Source: Arthrobacter sp. AZCC_0090 (lineage in GTDB: Bacteria > Actinomycetota > Actinomycetes > Actinomycetales > Micrococcaceae). Taken from it: 64,000 nucleotides of DNA. Of this stretch, positions 1-9,658 are shown piece by piece. Where the stretch lies: NCBI RefSeq assembly GCF_014207375.1, contig NZ_JACHEE010000002.1, positions 228,885 to 292,884 on the forward strand, in the 5' to 3' direction. Below the pieces are notes generated by a model, which saw nothing but the letters and a program-made list of their open reading frames with translations, searched no databases and was not told the origin of the DNA. A program made the translations under genes and the position numbers. Positions within the stretch are counted from its first letter, which is position 1. Each line of letters begins with the position of its first letter.

Positions 1-16
1 ATGTCTCCCCCTATCG

Positions 17-44
17 GCGGTGGCGGCAATGATACCGCCACCGC
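17..44. terminator. Perfect GC-rich hairpin downstream of the sugar ABC operon
   Basis: Two perfect 10-bp arms (GCGGTGGCGG and CCGCCACCGC) are separated by 8 nt. The hairpin lies about 30 bp past the stop of the leftward solute-binding lipoprotein gene, so it fits a rho-independent-like terminator. There is no clear U-tract on the minus strand, which is common in actinobacterial terminators. Confidence 0.5.
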
Positions 45-74
45 TGGCGATCATTTTCTAGAAGTCTGGCCCCG

Positions 75-1739
75 TCAGGCGCCGAAGACCGGGACGTCGG
101 ACGGCAATGCCGCCTGGTACTCGTCACGGATCTTGTCTCCGCCGTCGGACTTCCAGCGCTTCAGCGCGTCCTTCAATTCGTCCATCTTGGCGCGTCCGGT
201 GATGATGTCCACCACCTTGTCCCGGAACGGCGCCTGGATTTTCGCCCCGACCTTGGAGTTGGTGTCCGAGTAGGTGCCGTTGGTCGGATTCCGCCACGCC
301 AGGTCCAGGAGCTTCTGTTCCTGCTGGATGATGTATTTGGTGTCCTCATCGAAGCCTGGGTTGAAGATGACGTTTTCCGGGCTGGACATGATGTTCAAAG
401 CCGACGCGAGTCCGGGGATGTTGGTATCTCCTGATTCGGTCATCTGCGGGCTGCCCTTCTGGTCCAGGGTGTAGTCCTTGCCGAGCTCGCCGTAGTTCTT
501 CTGCATATACTCGACCGTGCCGAACGGTGCGGACAAGTAGTTGATGAGGGACAGCAGTTCGCGGATCTTGCTTTCGTCGGCCTTCTTGAACGGCGTGAAT
601 CCGACCGTGCCGTAGCCCATGTCATACGTAGGCTTGGCCTTTCCGTCCGCGCTGAACGGCACCAGGATGTCGAACTGCGCCGTTTCGCTCAAGGCCCGGT
701 ACTGGCGCATGCCGTGCGGACCAACGATGACCTGCGCGCCAACGGTGCCGTTGACTACGCGGTTGCGGATGTCTGTGGCCTTCGTGTCCGGGTAGAAGAC
801 GCCAGCGGCAAACATCTTCGCCGTGAACTCGACGCCGGCCGCGTAGGCATCCGTTTCATACAAGTGCTTCAGGGACCGGTCCTTGCCCACCGCCCAGCCG
901 TTCGGGGCGCCGAACCACTCGGTGACCATGTGCAGGGCATTGATGTACGCCGGTTCCAGGGCGTAGCGCTGTTCGCCCGGACGCGTGATTTCCTTGGCTT
1001 TCGCGAGGAACTCCTCGGCATTGCTGGCGCTGAAACCGCCCACTTTGTCCCACGTTGCGTGGTTGCCAAGGTAGACCTGGCCGAAAGGAGTGCTCGGAAT
1101 CGGAGCCCCCCAGATCTTGCCGTTCACGACGGCGGTCTTCCAGGAGTCCGGCTTGAGCGCCGCGAGGTTGGGGTACTCGAGGACCGCGTCCCCTGAAAGG
1201 TACTTGGTGAGGTCCTGGAACTTGGCTTCGAGCATGGGACCGACATTGGGGATGCCCTGGTTCGGCGGAACCCACATCATGTCCGGGAGGTCGTTGCTGG
1301 CCAGGACGGTGGCGAACTTGGCAGGGTATCCGTCACCGATGTCCTCGGCGATCTGCAGCTCCAGGTCTCCGCCGAGCTTGGCGTTGAGGCGTTGCCAGAA
1401 GGCGTTGTCCTTCATCCCCGGGCTCATCGTGTCGAAGGTCTCCGTGAGGCCGGTGACCTTGCCCTTGAGCGGGACGGAGGTGACGGATTGCACCGGTGTG
1501 GGGAGCTTGAAGTACGCGGACTGCAAGCCCTTGGCGTTGCCGGGGAGGTCCGGGGTCAGGCCGGTGAATTCCTTGTAGGTCGGCAGTTTGACGGAAGCAG
1601 AGGCAGCGGCGCCCCCGTTTCCGGCTCCGCCGGCTCCTCCGCCACACGCGGCGAGCCCAACGGTAGCGACGGTCAACCCGGCGAGGCCGAGGAACCCGCG
1701 CCTGCTGACGCCGGAAGTGCCTGGGATGGTACTGGTCAT
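75..1739 (-). CDS. Extracellular solute-binding lipoprotein of a CUT1-type sugar ABC importer
   Basis: A 554-aa protein with a twin-arginine/lipoprotein signal: SRRGFLG at residues 12-18 and a lipobox ending LAAC with Cys32, followed by a Gly/Ala-rich linker. This predicts export and lipid anchoring on the outer face of the membrane. The mature part resembles the large LipO/LplA-like sugar-binding proteins (about 500-550 aa), which capture oligosaccharides. It is the last gene after two permeases transcribed in the same direction, the usual arrangement of such importers. The ATG has a good ribosome site (GAAAGG, about 8 nt upstream). The substrate cannot be read from sequence; the adjacent sulfatase remnant hints at a sulfated or host/plant polysaccharide, but that is only contextual. 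Confidence 0.85.
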   Translation of the reverse strand: MTSTIPGTSGVSRRGFLGLAGLTVATVGLAACGGGAGGAGNGGAAASASVKLPTYKEFTGLTPDLPGNAKGLQSAYFKLPTPVQSVTSVPLKGKVTGLTETFDTMSPGMKDNAFWQRLNAKLGGDLELQIAEDIGDGYPAKFATVLASNDLPDMMWVPPNQGIPNVGPMLEAKFQDLTKYLSGDAVLEYPNLAALKPDSWKTAVVNGKIWGAPIPSTPFGQVYLGNHATWDKVGGFSASNAEEFLAKAKEITRPGEQRYALEPAYINALHMVTEWFGAPNGWAVGKDRSLKHLYETDAYAAGVEFTAKMFAAGVFYPDTKATDIRNRVVNGTVGAQVIVGPHGMRQYRALSETAQFDILVPFSADGKAKPTYDMGYGTVGFTPFKKADESKIRELLSLINYLSAPFGTVEYMQKNYGELGKDYTLDQKGSPQMTESGDTNIPGLASALNIMSSPENVIFNPGFDEDTKYIIQQEQKLLDLAWRNPTNGTYSDTNSKVGAKIQAPFRDKVVDIITGRAKMDELKDALKRWKSDGGDKIRDEYQAALPSDVPVFGA

Positions 1740-1817
1740 GGCAGAACCCTTTCTGAGGTGGTGTGGGTGGTGCGTTTCGTTGCGTGAAAAGTGCGGGGAT
1801 TCTTGCTTGGGCCGGCG

Positions 1818-2795
1818 TTAGCCCTTGACTGCGCCGGTAATGACGCCCTTGGCGAAGTGCTTCTGCAGGAATGGGTAGACCATGAGGATGGGGACCAGGG
1901 CCACTACCACTACGGCCATCTGGATGGATTGCGGCGGCGGCGCGGTGGTGATTCCCAGCTGATCGGCGGCGCCGCTGCCCTGCACGACGAAGTTCCGCAG
2001 GAGCAGCTGGATGGGCCATTTGCTGTGATCGTTGATGTAGAGCAGGGCGTTGAAGAATGAGTTCCAGAAACCCACCGCGTAGAACAGCCCGACGACGGCG
2101 ATCACGGCTTTGGAGAGCGGCATCACGATCCGCCACAGGATTTGCCAATCGGTGGCGCCGTCGATCCGTGCGCTCTCGATCAGTTCACCGGGGATGTTCA
2201 TGAAGAAGGACCTCATGACCACGAAGTTGAAGGCCCCGAAGATGCCGGGAAGGATCAGGGACCACAAGGAATCTAAGAGGTTCAGTTGGCGGATCATCAG
2301 GAACGACGGGATGAGCCCGGGGGCAAAAAGCAGGGTAAACAGCACTCCGAGGATCACCGGACGGCCAAACAGCACTGTACGGCTGGTGGCATAGGCCATG
2401 GTGATGGTGACGAAGAGGGCCAAGACCGTGCCGATGGCGGTGACAAACAAGGACACCCCGAGGGACTGGATGACCATGGGGCCTTTGAAGATGGTGACGT
2501 AGGCGTCCAGCGTTGGCCGTTCGGGCCAGAGGACAAATCCACCTGCCCGCATGAGCTGATCGTTGTCCGCCAGGGAGGTGGACACGACCAACAGGATGGG
2601 CGTCAGGATGGAGACGCTGAAGACAATCAGGACCAGCGCCTTGATGGTTTGGTAGAGAGGCGACGGCCGCTCTTTCCAGACGGGCCGTTTGGGGTTGTAA
2701 CTCAGTTCCTTGACCTTGCGGACGACCTTGCGGGTGGCCTTGCGGGTGGCCTCGCTGGAGGCAGGGGTCTTTCTGGCGGGCAGTGTGGTTGCCAT
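1818..2795 (-). CDS. Carbohydrate ABC transporter permease, LplC/MalG type
   Basis: A 325-aa integral membrane permease with about six hydrophobic helices and the permease EAA-like loop (residues ESARIDGATDWQILWRIVMP, about 225-245), which docks the ATPase. The N-terminal 50 residues are very basic (repeated RK/TRK). I chose the ATG at 2795 because AAGGAG lies just upstream; the reading frame stays open another 46 codons but those lack permease character. It pairs with the permease encoded just upstream and the lipoprotein 78 bp downstream. No ATPase gene is present in the operon, so a shared MsiK-type ATPase elsewhere is the likely energiser, as known for many actinobacterial CUT1 systems. 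Confidence 0.87.
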   Translation of the reverse strand: MATTLPARKTPASSEATRKATRKVVRKVKELSYNPKRPVWKERPSPLYQTIKALVLIVFSVSILTPILLVVSTSLADNDQLMRAGGFVLWPERPTLDAYVTIFKGPMVIQSLGVSLFVTAIGTVLALFVTITMAYATSRTVLFGRPVILGVLFTLLFAPGLIPSFLMIRQLNLLDSLWSLILPGIFGAFNFVVMRSFFMNIPGELIESARIDGATDWQILWRIVMPLSKAVIAVVGLFYAVGFWNSFFNALLYINDHSKWPIQLLLRNFVVQGSGAADQLGITTAPPPQSIQMAVVVVALVPILMVYPFLQKHFAKGVITGAVKG

Positions 2796-2868
2796 GGTGT
2801 TCTCCTTGTGCGAATTCCGGACGGGGTGAGGCGGCCCGGCGGGCGTGCCGGCTGGGCCAGTCGGGCGG

Positions 2869-3906
2869 CTAGCCGACCTTCTTCGCAAAAATTCCGTCTT
2901 CGCCGAAGCGATGGGCAAGTTTGTTGGCGGCATAGATCAGCAGTGCGCTGACCACTCCCTTGGCGAGGCCGGCGGCGGCGCCGGTACTCCATCCGCCGCC
3001 GATGACGCCGGTGTAATACGTGAAGGTGTCCAGGACTTCCGCTGCTCCGGCCCCGACTGCGTCGCGTTGGAGGATGAACTGCTCGAAGCCCACCGAGAGG
3101 ATGTCGCCGATACGGAGGATGAGCAGGAGGACGATGACAGGACGGAGCCCGGGGAGCGTGATGTGCCACATGCGACGCCAACGGCCTGCCCCGTCGGCCG
3201 CTGCTGCCTCGTACAGCGATGCATCGATGCTGGCGAGTGCAGCGAGGAAGATGATCATGGCCCAACCGGCGTCCTTCCAGATCATCTGGGCAACCACGAG
3301 GACAGGGAAGGACTCAGGATTGGTCATGAACGGCACGGCGTCCATACCGAATTGCCGCAAGGTGTTGTTCACAAACCCCGCTCCGCCAAGCATTTGCTGG
3401 AAGAAAGCGATGACCAGTACCCAGGACAGGAAGTGCGGCAGGTAGGCGATGCTCTGGAACACCTTCCGTACCCGGGCGCTCACCAGTGAATCCACGATCA
3501 ATGCCAACACCAGCGGCACCGGGAAAAGGAAGACCAGTTGCCAGGCGGCCAGGTACAGGGTGTTCCAGAACGCGTGGACGAAGTCCGGGTTGCCGAACAG
3601 GTCCACGAAGTTCTGCCAACCTACCCACAGGCTGTCGCCGATGCCGAGATAGGGCTGGTAGTCCTGGAACGCGATCACGTTGCCCAGGATGGGAACGTAA
3701 AAGAACAACAGCAGGAACGCGATGCCCGGGAGCATCATCAGGAGCATCTGCTTGTCGCGTCGCAGCCGGGACTTAAACGATTGCGCGGTGGGAACGGGAG
3801 CCTTGCTCCGCCTCAGCCTGCCTCGGCTCAGCCGCTTCCCTTCGGCATGGGCCGGGACGCGGTCTGCCTCCGGCAGCGCCGGGGCTTCTTCCGTCGTCGA
3901 GTTCAT
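2869..3906 (-). CDS. Carbohydrate ABC transporter permease, LplB type
   Basis: A 345-aa inner-membrane permease, first gene of the leftward sugar-import operon. After a polar N-terminus of about 50 residues there is a hydrophobic helix (MLLMMLPGIAFLLLFFYVP) and about five more, with the EAA-type loop around YEAAAADGAGRWRRMWHITLPG. Such LplB proteins form a heterodimer with the LplC-type partner to translocate sugars. ATG 3906 was preferred to the longer start at 3975 because GAGGAG sits 6-8 nt before it. A LacI-like palindrome lies about 85 bp upstream. Confidence 0.86.
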   Translation of the reverse strand: MNSTTEEAPALPEADRVPAHAEGKRLSRGRLRRSKAPVPTAQSFKSRLRRDKQMLLMMLPGIAFLLLFFYVPILGNVIAFQDYQPYLGIGDSLWVGWQNFVDLFGNPDFVHAFWNTLYLAAWQLVFLFPVPLVLALIVDSLVSARVRKVFQSIAYLPHFLSWVLVIAFFQQMLGGAGFVNNTLRQFGMDAVPFMTNPESFPVLVVAQMIWKDAGWAMIIFLAALASIDASLYEAAAADGAGRWRRMWHITLPGLRPVIVLLLILRIGDILSVGFEQFILQRDAVGAGAAEVLDTFTYYTGVIGGGWSTGAAAGLAKGVVSALLIYAANKLAHRFGEDGIFAKKVG

Positions 3907-3990
3907 GCGTTCTCCTCGTGTTTTCGTGGCGCGTGGTGGGTTCACTGGAACCGGGGCGACGTTTCGGATGGCCATGTGATGACTGCCACG

Positions 3991-4010
3991 TTCGTTAACC
4001 GTTTAACAAA
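3991..4010. promoter_or_regulatory. LacI-family-like operator upstream of the sugar ABC operon
   Basis: The sequence ttcgttaaccgtttaacaaa is a 20-bp near-palindrome centred on CG, with 8 of 10 symmetric positions matching. A-T-rich arms around a central CG are typical of LacI/GalR operators. It lies in the 311-bp gap between the permease start (3906) and the sulfatase remnant, where it could control the leftward operon. No LacI-type gene is in the window. The rest of the gap is AT-richer than the surroundings and shows no gene. Confidence 0.5.
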
Positions 4011-4217
4011 CCATAAGTGACGCCTGTCTCCTTTTGCAAGATCATGATTGAAACTTGATTGGAAGATCAGATTTCGTCACCGGGCGCGAGGCAGTCTACG
4101 TGGCCCGCCCTTGACGAAGCGATCAAAACTGACAATAGTTGACGGAAATCAGCCAACTTAAATCAGATTCTTGCGTATGCGACCAAGTAGCGTACGCTAG
4201 AGAACCAGGAGCAAGCC

Positions 4218-5375
4218 ATCGCCACGGGCCAACCGAACGTCGTCCTGATATGCGTCGACGAATGGCGGGGCGGCTGTCTCTCCGCCGCCGGACACCCCTA
4301 CGTGGAAACACCCCACCTGGACGAACTGGCCCGCCAAGGAGTTCGTTTCTCGAAGGGCTACTCCGCCACGCCCACGTGTGTTCCTGCCCGAGTTGCAGGA
4401 CTTCGGATTCTTTGACGACTATGTTCCATGGCTTCGCCGCCAGCCGGGTCAGACCCCTGATGCGGAATATTTCGACCACGGCGTCAACTGCAATTCCGTG
4501 GTGGCCCGGCCCTGGGACAAGCCCGAGCAACTGCACCCGAGCCACTGGATCGGCACCCAAGCCGTGGAGTGGATGTACCGGAGGGACCCCACCAAACCCT
4601 TCTTCCTCTACCTGTCCTTCCACCGGCCGCACCCGCCTTACGATCCTCCGCGCTGGGCCTTCGAGCAGTATTTGGACATCCCCGAATACCGGCCAGTCGA
4701 GGGAAATTGGGAGCACCACTGGGACGAGTTCAGGAAGGACGGAGACTATCAGGCAGCCTTCGGCGAGCTCCCGGACCGCACCGTCCACCGCGCCAGGGCA
4801 GGCTACTACGGACTCATGGCGCAAATCGATCTCCAGATCAACCGCATCAAGGAATCGCTGGTGGACTTCGGCCTCTACGACAACACCATCATTGCCTTCA
4901 CGAGCGACCACGGCGAGATGATGGGCGATCACCATATGTTCCGCAAGGCGGTGCCCTACGAAGGTTCCGCGCGGGTTCCCTTCATCATCGCGGACGCGGC
5001 GTCCCAGCGGAACTCGGCTCGCGCCGTCGTCGTGGACCATGTGGTGGAGCTGCGCGACGTCATGCCTACGCTCCTGGATCTCGCGGGGGTGGACATTCCC
5101 GACTCAGTCGACGGCGTGTCGCTCGCCCCATATCTGCGGGACCCAGCAAGGGCGTGGAGGAACTCTTCGATCTCGACGCCGACCCGCACGAGTGCCTCAA
5201 CCTCGCCGGCCAGCCCGAGTCGGATCAGTTGTTGCAGCTTTGGCGCGCACGCATGGTGGAAACCCTCCAGGGCCGCGAGGAAGGCTTCGTGCGGGACGGC
5301 GAACTGGTGCCCGGGGCGCCTGTCACCACGATGCTCCGGCACGTGCGGGACCGGCTCGCCGCGGCCCCTTCCTAG
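4218..5375 (+). pseudogene. Broken arylsulfatase gene (start codon lost, two internal deletions)
   Basis: The reading begins with a sulfatase N-terminus (NVVLICVDEWRGGCLSAAG from 4236) and reaches the formylglycine motif CVPAR at 4377-4391. There the frame fails and jumps directly to ELQDFGFFDDYVPWL in another frame; intact relatives have roughly 75 residues between these points. That second frame runs through good sulfatase sequence (FFLYLSFHRPHPPYDPP, FTSDHGEMMGDHHMF, VELRDVMPTLLDLAGVDIPD) to about 5150, then jumps again to the family C-terminus (GVEELFDLDADPHE) with about 45 residues missing. An AGGAG site precedes ATC at 4218, where ATG would be expected. The gene cannot make a full enzyme. 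It ends tail-to-tail with the next gene, sharing CTAG at 5372-5375. Confidence 0.85.
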
Positions 5376-5968
5376 ACACTGCCCCCGTAGCCCAGCCGCC
5401 GTCCGCCGCCATTGGGCGCAACCGGCAGGGTACCTGAAATGATGCGGTTGGCGGTTACTGTAGTGCCACTCTTCGTGCCGGAGATTGCAACCGTGTCGCC
5501 CGTTTTCAGGTCAGTGGCCTTGATGGTTTGAAGCGATGGACGACGCCCTTGCGTGCCCGTTCCGGCTGTAGGGTACTTAACGATGGTAGTTGACGACGTG
5601 ATCGCGTAGCTCTGCGTGAAGCCGTCATCGCTCTTCACGGAAATGTTCGCAGCGCTGACCGACTGCACGGTGCCGCGCTGCGTCACCATAGTCGTGAACG
5701 TGCCGTCCTTGTTCTTGACAGTGAACTCACCGTGAATCCCCGGGCCTGCGAAGCCGCGTGGAAGTACCGGAAAATGCTTGGCGTTGCCGGGTGACGGGGT
5801 GGCGGGTGCCGTTGTTCCGGGCGACGCTGTGCTCGTAGGCGCAGCGCCCACGTACGAAGGGATGATCTGGCCGGCAGCCCAGACTGCGGCCACGCCACCG
5901 CCGCTCAAGACGACGGCGATACCGCCGGCGATGAGGGCCTTGCGAAGCCCCGGAGTCATGGTGGACAC
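5372..5968 (-). CDS. Membrane-anchored DUF5666-like protein
   Basis: A 198-aa protein with one hydrophobic segment near the N-terminus (ALIAGGIAVVLSGGGVAAVW), a Thr/Pro/Ala linker, and an exported beta-rich domain of about 110 residues. The pattern GTVQSVSAANISVKSDDG...YAITSSTTIV...DLKTGDTVAISG is typical of DUF5666/OB-like secreted proteins of unknown function. I chose GTG 5968 because GAGAGAGGA precedes it at good spacing; ATG 5959 is also possible. It is flanked by the sulfatase remnant and an intergenic palindrome, so it is probably a single-gene unit. Confidence 0.65.
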   Translation of the reverse strand: MSTMTPGLRKALIAGGIAVVLSGGGVAAVWAAGQIIPSYVGAAPTSTASPGTTAPATPSPGNAKHFPVLPRGFAGPGIHGEFTVKNKDGTFTTMVTQRGTVQSVSAANISVKSDDGFTQSYAITSSTTIVKYPTAGTGTQGRRPSLQTIKATDLKTGDTVAISGTKSGTTVTANRIISGTLPVAPNGGGRRLGYGGSV

Positions 5969-6075
5969 GGCCGAATCCTCTCTCCGCTCCTCCCCGTACC
6001 GGTAAGGGGCGGGCAGCAAAGAACTGATGACTCCATGATGAGCCTTGAAGCTGTGTGAGGGCTGTGGATCCAGAC

Positions 6076-6200
6076 ACAACTAGGTCGCAGTTGTTGTCGT
6101 TTTGACGGCTCATAACGACAACAACTGCCGGGCCCACGCCGCCAGGGTTCCCTGGCCGAGCGAAGCGAGGTTAGGGAGGCGGTGGGGACTAGTTGGGTTG
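6076..6200. repeat. Palindromic intergenic element, copy 1 (long composite form)
   Basis: Arms GCAGTTGTTGTCGTT (6087-6101) and AACGACAACAACTGC (6114-6128) form a perfect 15-bp stem. They are followed by a second module with the nested palindrome CCAGGGTTCCCTGG and GC-rich ends related to CCCACGCCGCC and GGCGGTGGGG, closing with AGTTGGGTTG. The same composite recurs at 50340-50465, and the core alone at 13911-13990 and 48530-48595. It lies between gatB (stop) and the DUF5666-like gene and may also terminate gatB transcription. Confidence 0.85.
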
Positions 6201-6215
6201 GGAGGCGGTGGGGAA

Positions 6216-7724
6216 TCAGCCCTCGACGCCGAGCTTCTCCAGGATCAGCTCCTTGACGCGGCCGGCATCGGCCTGCCCCCGGGTGGCCTTCATGACTCCG
6301 CCGACGATCGCACCGATGGCCTGAAGCTTACCGCTGCGGATCTTCTCCGCCACGTCCGGCTGGGCCGCCAGTGCGGCGTCGATCGCTTCCAGCAGCGGGC
6401 CGTCGTCGGACACGACCGCGAGGCCGCGCTTCTCGACGATCTCCGCCGGGGTGCCCTCGCCGGCGAGGACGCCCTCGAGCACCTGGGAAGCCATCTTGTT
6501 GTTGATCTTGCCGCCCTCGACGAGCTTGTTGAGCTCCACGATGGTTTCCGGCGTGACGCCGAGTTCGGAGGGATCGACGTCGGCCGTCTTGGCGCGTCCG
6601 ACGATCTCGCCCATCCACCACTTGCGGGCCACGGAGGCGCTGGCACCGGCGGCGATGGTCTCCTCGATGGAGTCCATGACGCCGGCGTTCACGACGTCGC
6701 GGAACTCAAGGTCCGAATAGCCCCAGTCCGCCTGGAGCCGCTTGCGGCGGGCCGCGGGCGGCTCGGGCAGCGTGGCGCGGAGTTCTTCAACCCACTCACG
6801 GGACGCGAGGACCGGAACGAGGTCCGGCTCCGGGAAGTAGCGGTAGTCGTCCGCGTCGGACTTTGCCCGGCCCGACGTCGTCGTGCGCGTGTCCTCATGC
6901 CAGTGGCGCGTTTCCTGGATGACCGGCTCACCGGAGTCCAGAACGGCGGCGTGGCGCTGGATTTCGTAACGGACGGCGTGCTCGACGGCGCGCAGCGAGT
7001 TCACGTTCTTCGTCTCCGAACGGATGCCGAAGCGTTCGCGGCCGTGCGGGCGCAGCGAGACGTTGGCATCGCAACGGACGTTGCCGCGTTCCATCTTGGC
7101 GTCGGAAACGCCGAGGTTTTTGACGATCTCGCGGACAGCGGCAACGTAGGCCTTGGCGAGTTCAGGGGCACGGCTACCGGCGCCTTCGATCGGCTTGGTG
7201 ACGATTTCCACGAGCGGAACACCGGACCGGTTGTAGTCCACCAGCGAGTAGTCGGCACCCTGGATGCGGCCCGTGGCGCCACCCATGTGGGTCAGCTTGC
7301 CGGCGTCTTCCTCCATGTGTGCACGCTCGATCTCGACGCGGAACACCGTACCGTCCGATAGCTCGATGTCCAGGTAGCCGTCGTACGCGATGGGCTCGTC
7401 ATATTGGGACGTCTGGAAGTTCTTTGGGGTGTCCGGGTAGAAATAGTTCTTCCGGGCGAAGCGGCAGGACTCGGCGATCTTGCAGTTCAGGGCAAGGCCG
7501 ATCTTGATGGAGGATTCCACTGCCGTCTTGTTCACCACGGGCAGGACGCCGGGCATGCCAAGGTCCACCTCGTTGACGTTGGTGTTCGGCTCGTCCCCGA
7601 AGACGTTCGGGGCGGAGGAGAACATCTTGGTCTTGGTGTTGAGCTCCACGTGGACCTCGAAGCCAAGGACGGGATCGTACTTCTCCATGGCCTCTTCGAA
7701 GCTGAGGATGGCGTCGGTAGACAT
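6216..7724 (-). CDS. gatB: Aspartyl/glutamyl-tRNA(Asn/Gln) amidotransferase subunit B
   Basis: A 502-aa protein beginning [30 protein letters not shown], the conserved GatB opening, with the cradle/kinase domain first and the helical/YqeY-like tail domain (KWWMGEI...[16 protein letters not shown]...[11 protein letters not shown]) last. GatB recognises misacylated Glu-tRNA(Gln)/Asp-tRNA(Asn) and phosphorylates it before transamidation with ammonia from GatA. The start is fixed by the TGATG overlap with the gatA stop at 7724, giving translational coupling. It is the last gene of gatC-gatA-gatB. Confidence 0.97.
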   Translation of the reverse strand: MSTDAILSFEEAMEKYDPVLGFEVHVELNTKTKMFSSAPNVFGDEPNTNVNEVDLGMPGVLPVVNKTAVESSIKIGLALNCKIAESCRFARKNYFYPDTPKNFQTSQYDEPIAYDGYLDIELSDGTVFRVEIERAHMEEDAGKLTHMGGATGRIQGADYSLVDYNRSGVPLVEIVTKPIEGAGSRAPELAKAYVAAVREIVKNLGVSDAKMERGNVRCDANVSLRPHGRERFGIRSETKNVNSLRAVEHAVRYEIQRHAAVLDSGEPVIQETRHWHEDTRTTTSGRAKSDADDYRYFPEPDLVPVLASREWVEELRATLPEPPAARRKRLQADWGYSDLEFRDVVNAGVMDSIEETIAAGASASVARKWWMGEIVGRAKTADVDPSELGVTPETIVELNKLVEGGKINNKMASQVLEGVLAGEGTPAEIVEKRGLAVVSDDGPLLEAIDAALAAQPDVAEKIRSGKLQAIGAIVGGVMKATRGQADAGRVKELILEKLGVEG

Positions 7725-9295
7725 CAGTTGGAACCTCCGGCGATGGTGGAGCTGGAATCGAGAACGGGCGCCTTCAGTACAGGGGCGCGGTCCAGCAAGG
7801 GGCCGCCCCACTTCTCTTCGAGCAAGGATTCAAGGACAGCACCCACGCGGTACAGGCGGGCGTCCTCACGGGCAGGCGCCAACAGCTGGATGCCTACGGG
7901 CAGGCCGTCTTCGTCAGCCAGGCCGCCCGGGAGGGACAAGCCGGGAATCCCCGCCATGTTCGCCGGGATGGTGGCGACGTCGTTGAGGTACATTGCCAGC
8001 GGATCGTCCAGCTTCTCCCCCAGCTTGAAGGCAGTGGTGGGAGCCGTGGGCGAAATCAGGACGTCTGCCTGGGCGAACGCGGCTTCGAAGTCACGCTGGA
8101 TGAGCGTGCGGACCTTCTGGGCCGAGCCGTAGTAGGCGTCGTAGTAGCCGGCGCTCAGGGCGTACGTGCCCAGGATGATGCGGCGCTTGACCTCATCGCC
8201 GAAGCCTGCGGCGCGGGTAGCGGCCATGACTCGTTCGATTGTCATGGGGCCGTCCTTGGGCAGGACACGCAAGCCGTAGCGGACGCCGTCGAACTTGGCT
8301 AGGTTGCTGGAGACCTCGGACGGCATGATCAGGTAGTAGGCGCCCAGCGCGTACTTGAAGTTGGGGCAGGAAACCTCGACGATTTCCGCGCCCGCCTCCT
8401 TGAGAAGCTCAAGGGACTCGTTGAAACGGTTCTCGACGCCGGCCTGGTAGCCCTCGCCGTGGAGTTCCTTGATGATGCCGATCTTCATGCCGGTGACATT
8501 GCCCGTCTTGGCTGCGGCAACGAGCGTGTCGAAAGGGTCCGTCAGCGAGGTGGAGTCGAAGGGATCGTGCCCGCCGATGACTTCCTGCAGGAGGGCCGAG
8601 TCCAGCACGGTCCGCGATACGGGGCCGATCTGGTCCAGCGAAGACGCCATGGCGATTGCGCCGTAGCGGGAAACAGCACCGTAGGTGGGCTTCATGCCAA
8701 CTGTGCCGGTGACGGCGCCGGGTTGGCGGATGGATCCACCGGTGTCCGTGCCGAGGGCCAGCGGAGCTTCGAAAGCGGCGACGGCGGCCGCGGAGCCACC
8801 GCCCGAGCCACCGGGAATGCGGTCCAGGTCCCACGGGTTGCGGGTGGGGCCGTACGCCGAGTGTTCCGTGGAAGAACCCATGGCGAATTCGTCCAGGTTG
8901 GTCTTGCCCAGGATGGGCATCTTCGCCGCCCGCAGCCTTTTGATGACGGTCGCGTCGTAGGGGCTGTGCCAGCCCTCGAGGATCTTGGAACCGGCCGTGG
9001 TTGGCTGGCCGATCGTCACGATGAGGTCCTTGACGGCGATGGGTACGCCCGCGAGCTCGTGCAACGCCTCGGCTTCGGCACCACCAGCGGCGCGGATCGC
9101 GTCCACCTCGGCGGCGACGGCGAGCGCCTCTTCAGCGTTGACATGCAAAAACGCATTGACTTGCCCGTCGACGTCTGCAATGCGGTCCAGGTACGCCTGG
9201 GTGACCTCGACGGACGTGACCTCGCGCGCGGCCAGCTTGGCGGCCAACTGTGCTGCGGACAAGCGGATGAGTTCGGAGTTGTTCAATTCAGTCAT
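7724..9295 (-). CDS. gatA: Aspartyl/glutamyl-tRNA(Asn/Gln) amidotransferase subunit A
   Basis: A 523-aa amidase-signature enzyme that hydrolyses glutamine and feeds ammonia to GatB. The catalytic Lys lies in IAVKDLIVT (about 80-90), and the Gly/Ser-rich amidase signature [21 protein letters not shown] is followed by [12 protein letters not shown], containing the cis-Ser and nucleophile Ser. Length matches bacterial GatA (480-520). ATG 9295 is chosen because gatC ends at 9300 and a GAGGA site within the gatC tail serves it. The window shows no glutaminyl-tRNA synthetase; the indirect pathway is usual in actinobacteria. Confidence 0.97.
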   Translation of the reverse strand: MTELNNSELIRLSAAQLAAKLAAREVTSVEVTQAYLDRIADVDGQVNAFLHVNAEEALAVAAEVDAIRAAGGAEAEALHELAGVPIAVKDLIVTIGQPTTAGSKILEGWHSPYDATVIKRLRAAKMPILGKTNLDEFAMGSSTEHSAYGPTRNPWDLDRIPGGSGGGSAAAVAAFEAPLALGTDTGGSIRQPGAVTGTVGMKPTYGAVSRYGAIAMASSLDQIGPVSRTVLDSALLQEVIGGHDPFDSTSLTDPFDTLVAAAKTGNVTGMKIGIIKELHGEGYQAGVENRFNESLELLKEAGAEIVEVSCPNFKYALGAYYLIMPSEVSSNLAKFDGVRYGLRVLPKDGPMTIERVMAATRAAGFGDEVKRRIILGTYALSAGYYDAYYGSAQKVRTLIQRDFEAAFAQADVLISPTAPTTAFKLGEKLDDPLAMYLNDVATIPANMAGIPGLSLPGGLADEDGLPVGIQLLAPAREDARLYRVGAVLESLLEEKWGGPLLDRAPVLKAPVLDSSSTIAGGSN

Positions 9296-9299
9296 TCGC

Positions 9300-9596
9300 T
9301 TAGTCCTCATCCAGGATTGCCGGAACCTTGAAGCGGCCCTCGAAGGAATCAGGAGCCCCGGACAAAGCCTGCTCGGCCGTGAACGTGTGGCCCACGACGT
9401 CCTCGCGGAACACGTTGTTCAACGGAATCGGGTGGGACGTAGCCGGGACATCGTCCCCGGCGGCTTCGCTGACGGACTTCACCGAGTCCACGATGACAGC
9501 AAGCTCGCCGGCCATCCTGTCCAGCTCTTCGGCACTCATTTCAATGTGAGCCAGACGCGCAAGATGCGCGACGTCGTCACGGTTGATCGCAGCCAT
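9300..9596 (-). CDS. gatC: Aspartyl/glutamyl-tRNA(Asn/Gln) amidotransferase subunit C
   Basis: A 98-aa protein ([20 protein letters not shown]...) matching the small GatC belt subunit that wraps around and stabilises GatA-GatB. The motif [16 protein letters not shown] and the C-terminal [20 protein letters not shown]...FKVPAIL are typical. ATG 9596 has a GGGGA ribosome site 6-7 nt upstream; the frame is open five codons further. First gene of the operon; a plausible -10 box (TAGACT, complement of 9634-9639) lies about 38 bp upstream. Confidence 0.95.
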   Translation of the reverse strand: MAAINRDDVAHLARLAHIEMSAEELDRMAGELAVIVDSVKSVSEAAGDDVPATSHPIPLNNVFREDVVGHTFTAEQALSGAPDSFEGRFKVPAILDED

Positions 9597-9633
9597 GGAT
9601 CTCCCCTGCAAAGTTCAAATGGTTTTCCGGACT

Positions 9634-9639
9634 AGTCTA
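9634..9639 (-). promoter_or_regulatory. Probable -10 box of the gatCAB operon
   Basis: The minus strand reads TAGACT here, fitting the actinobacterial TANNNT -10 consensus, 38-43 bp before the gatC start. The -35 element is weak (CGTTGT or TTGTTC). This predicts a short leader of about 30 nt with the GGGGAG ribosome site. Confidence 0.4.
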
Positions 9640-9658
9640 CGTTGGTTGGACAACGAAC

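Noticed and set aside
6102..7361. A 419-codon open frame opposite gatB
   Set aside because: gatB is unmistakable over the same bases; the antisense product has biased composition only.
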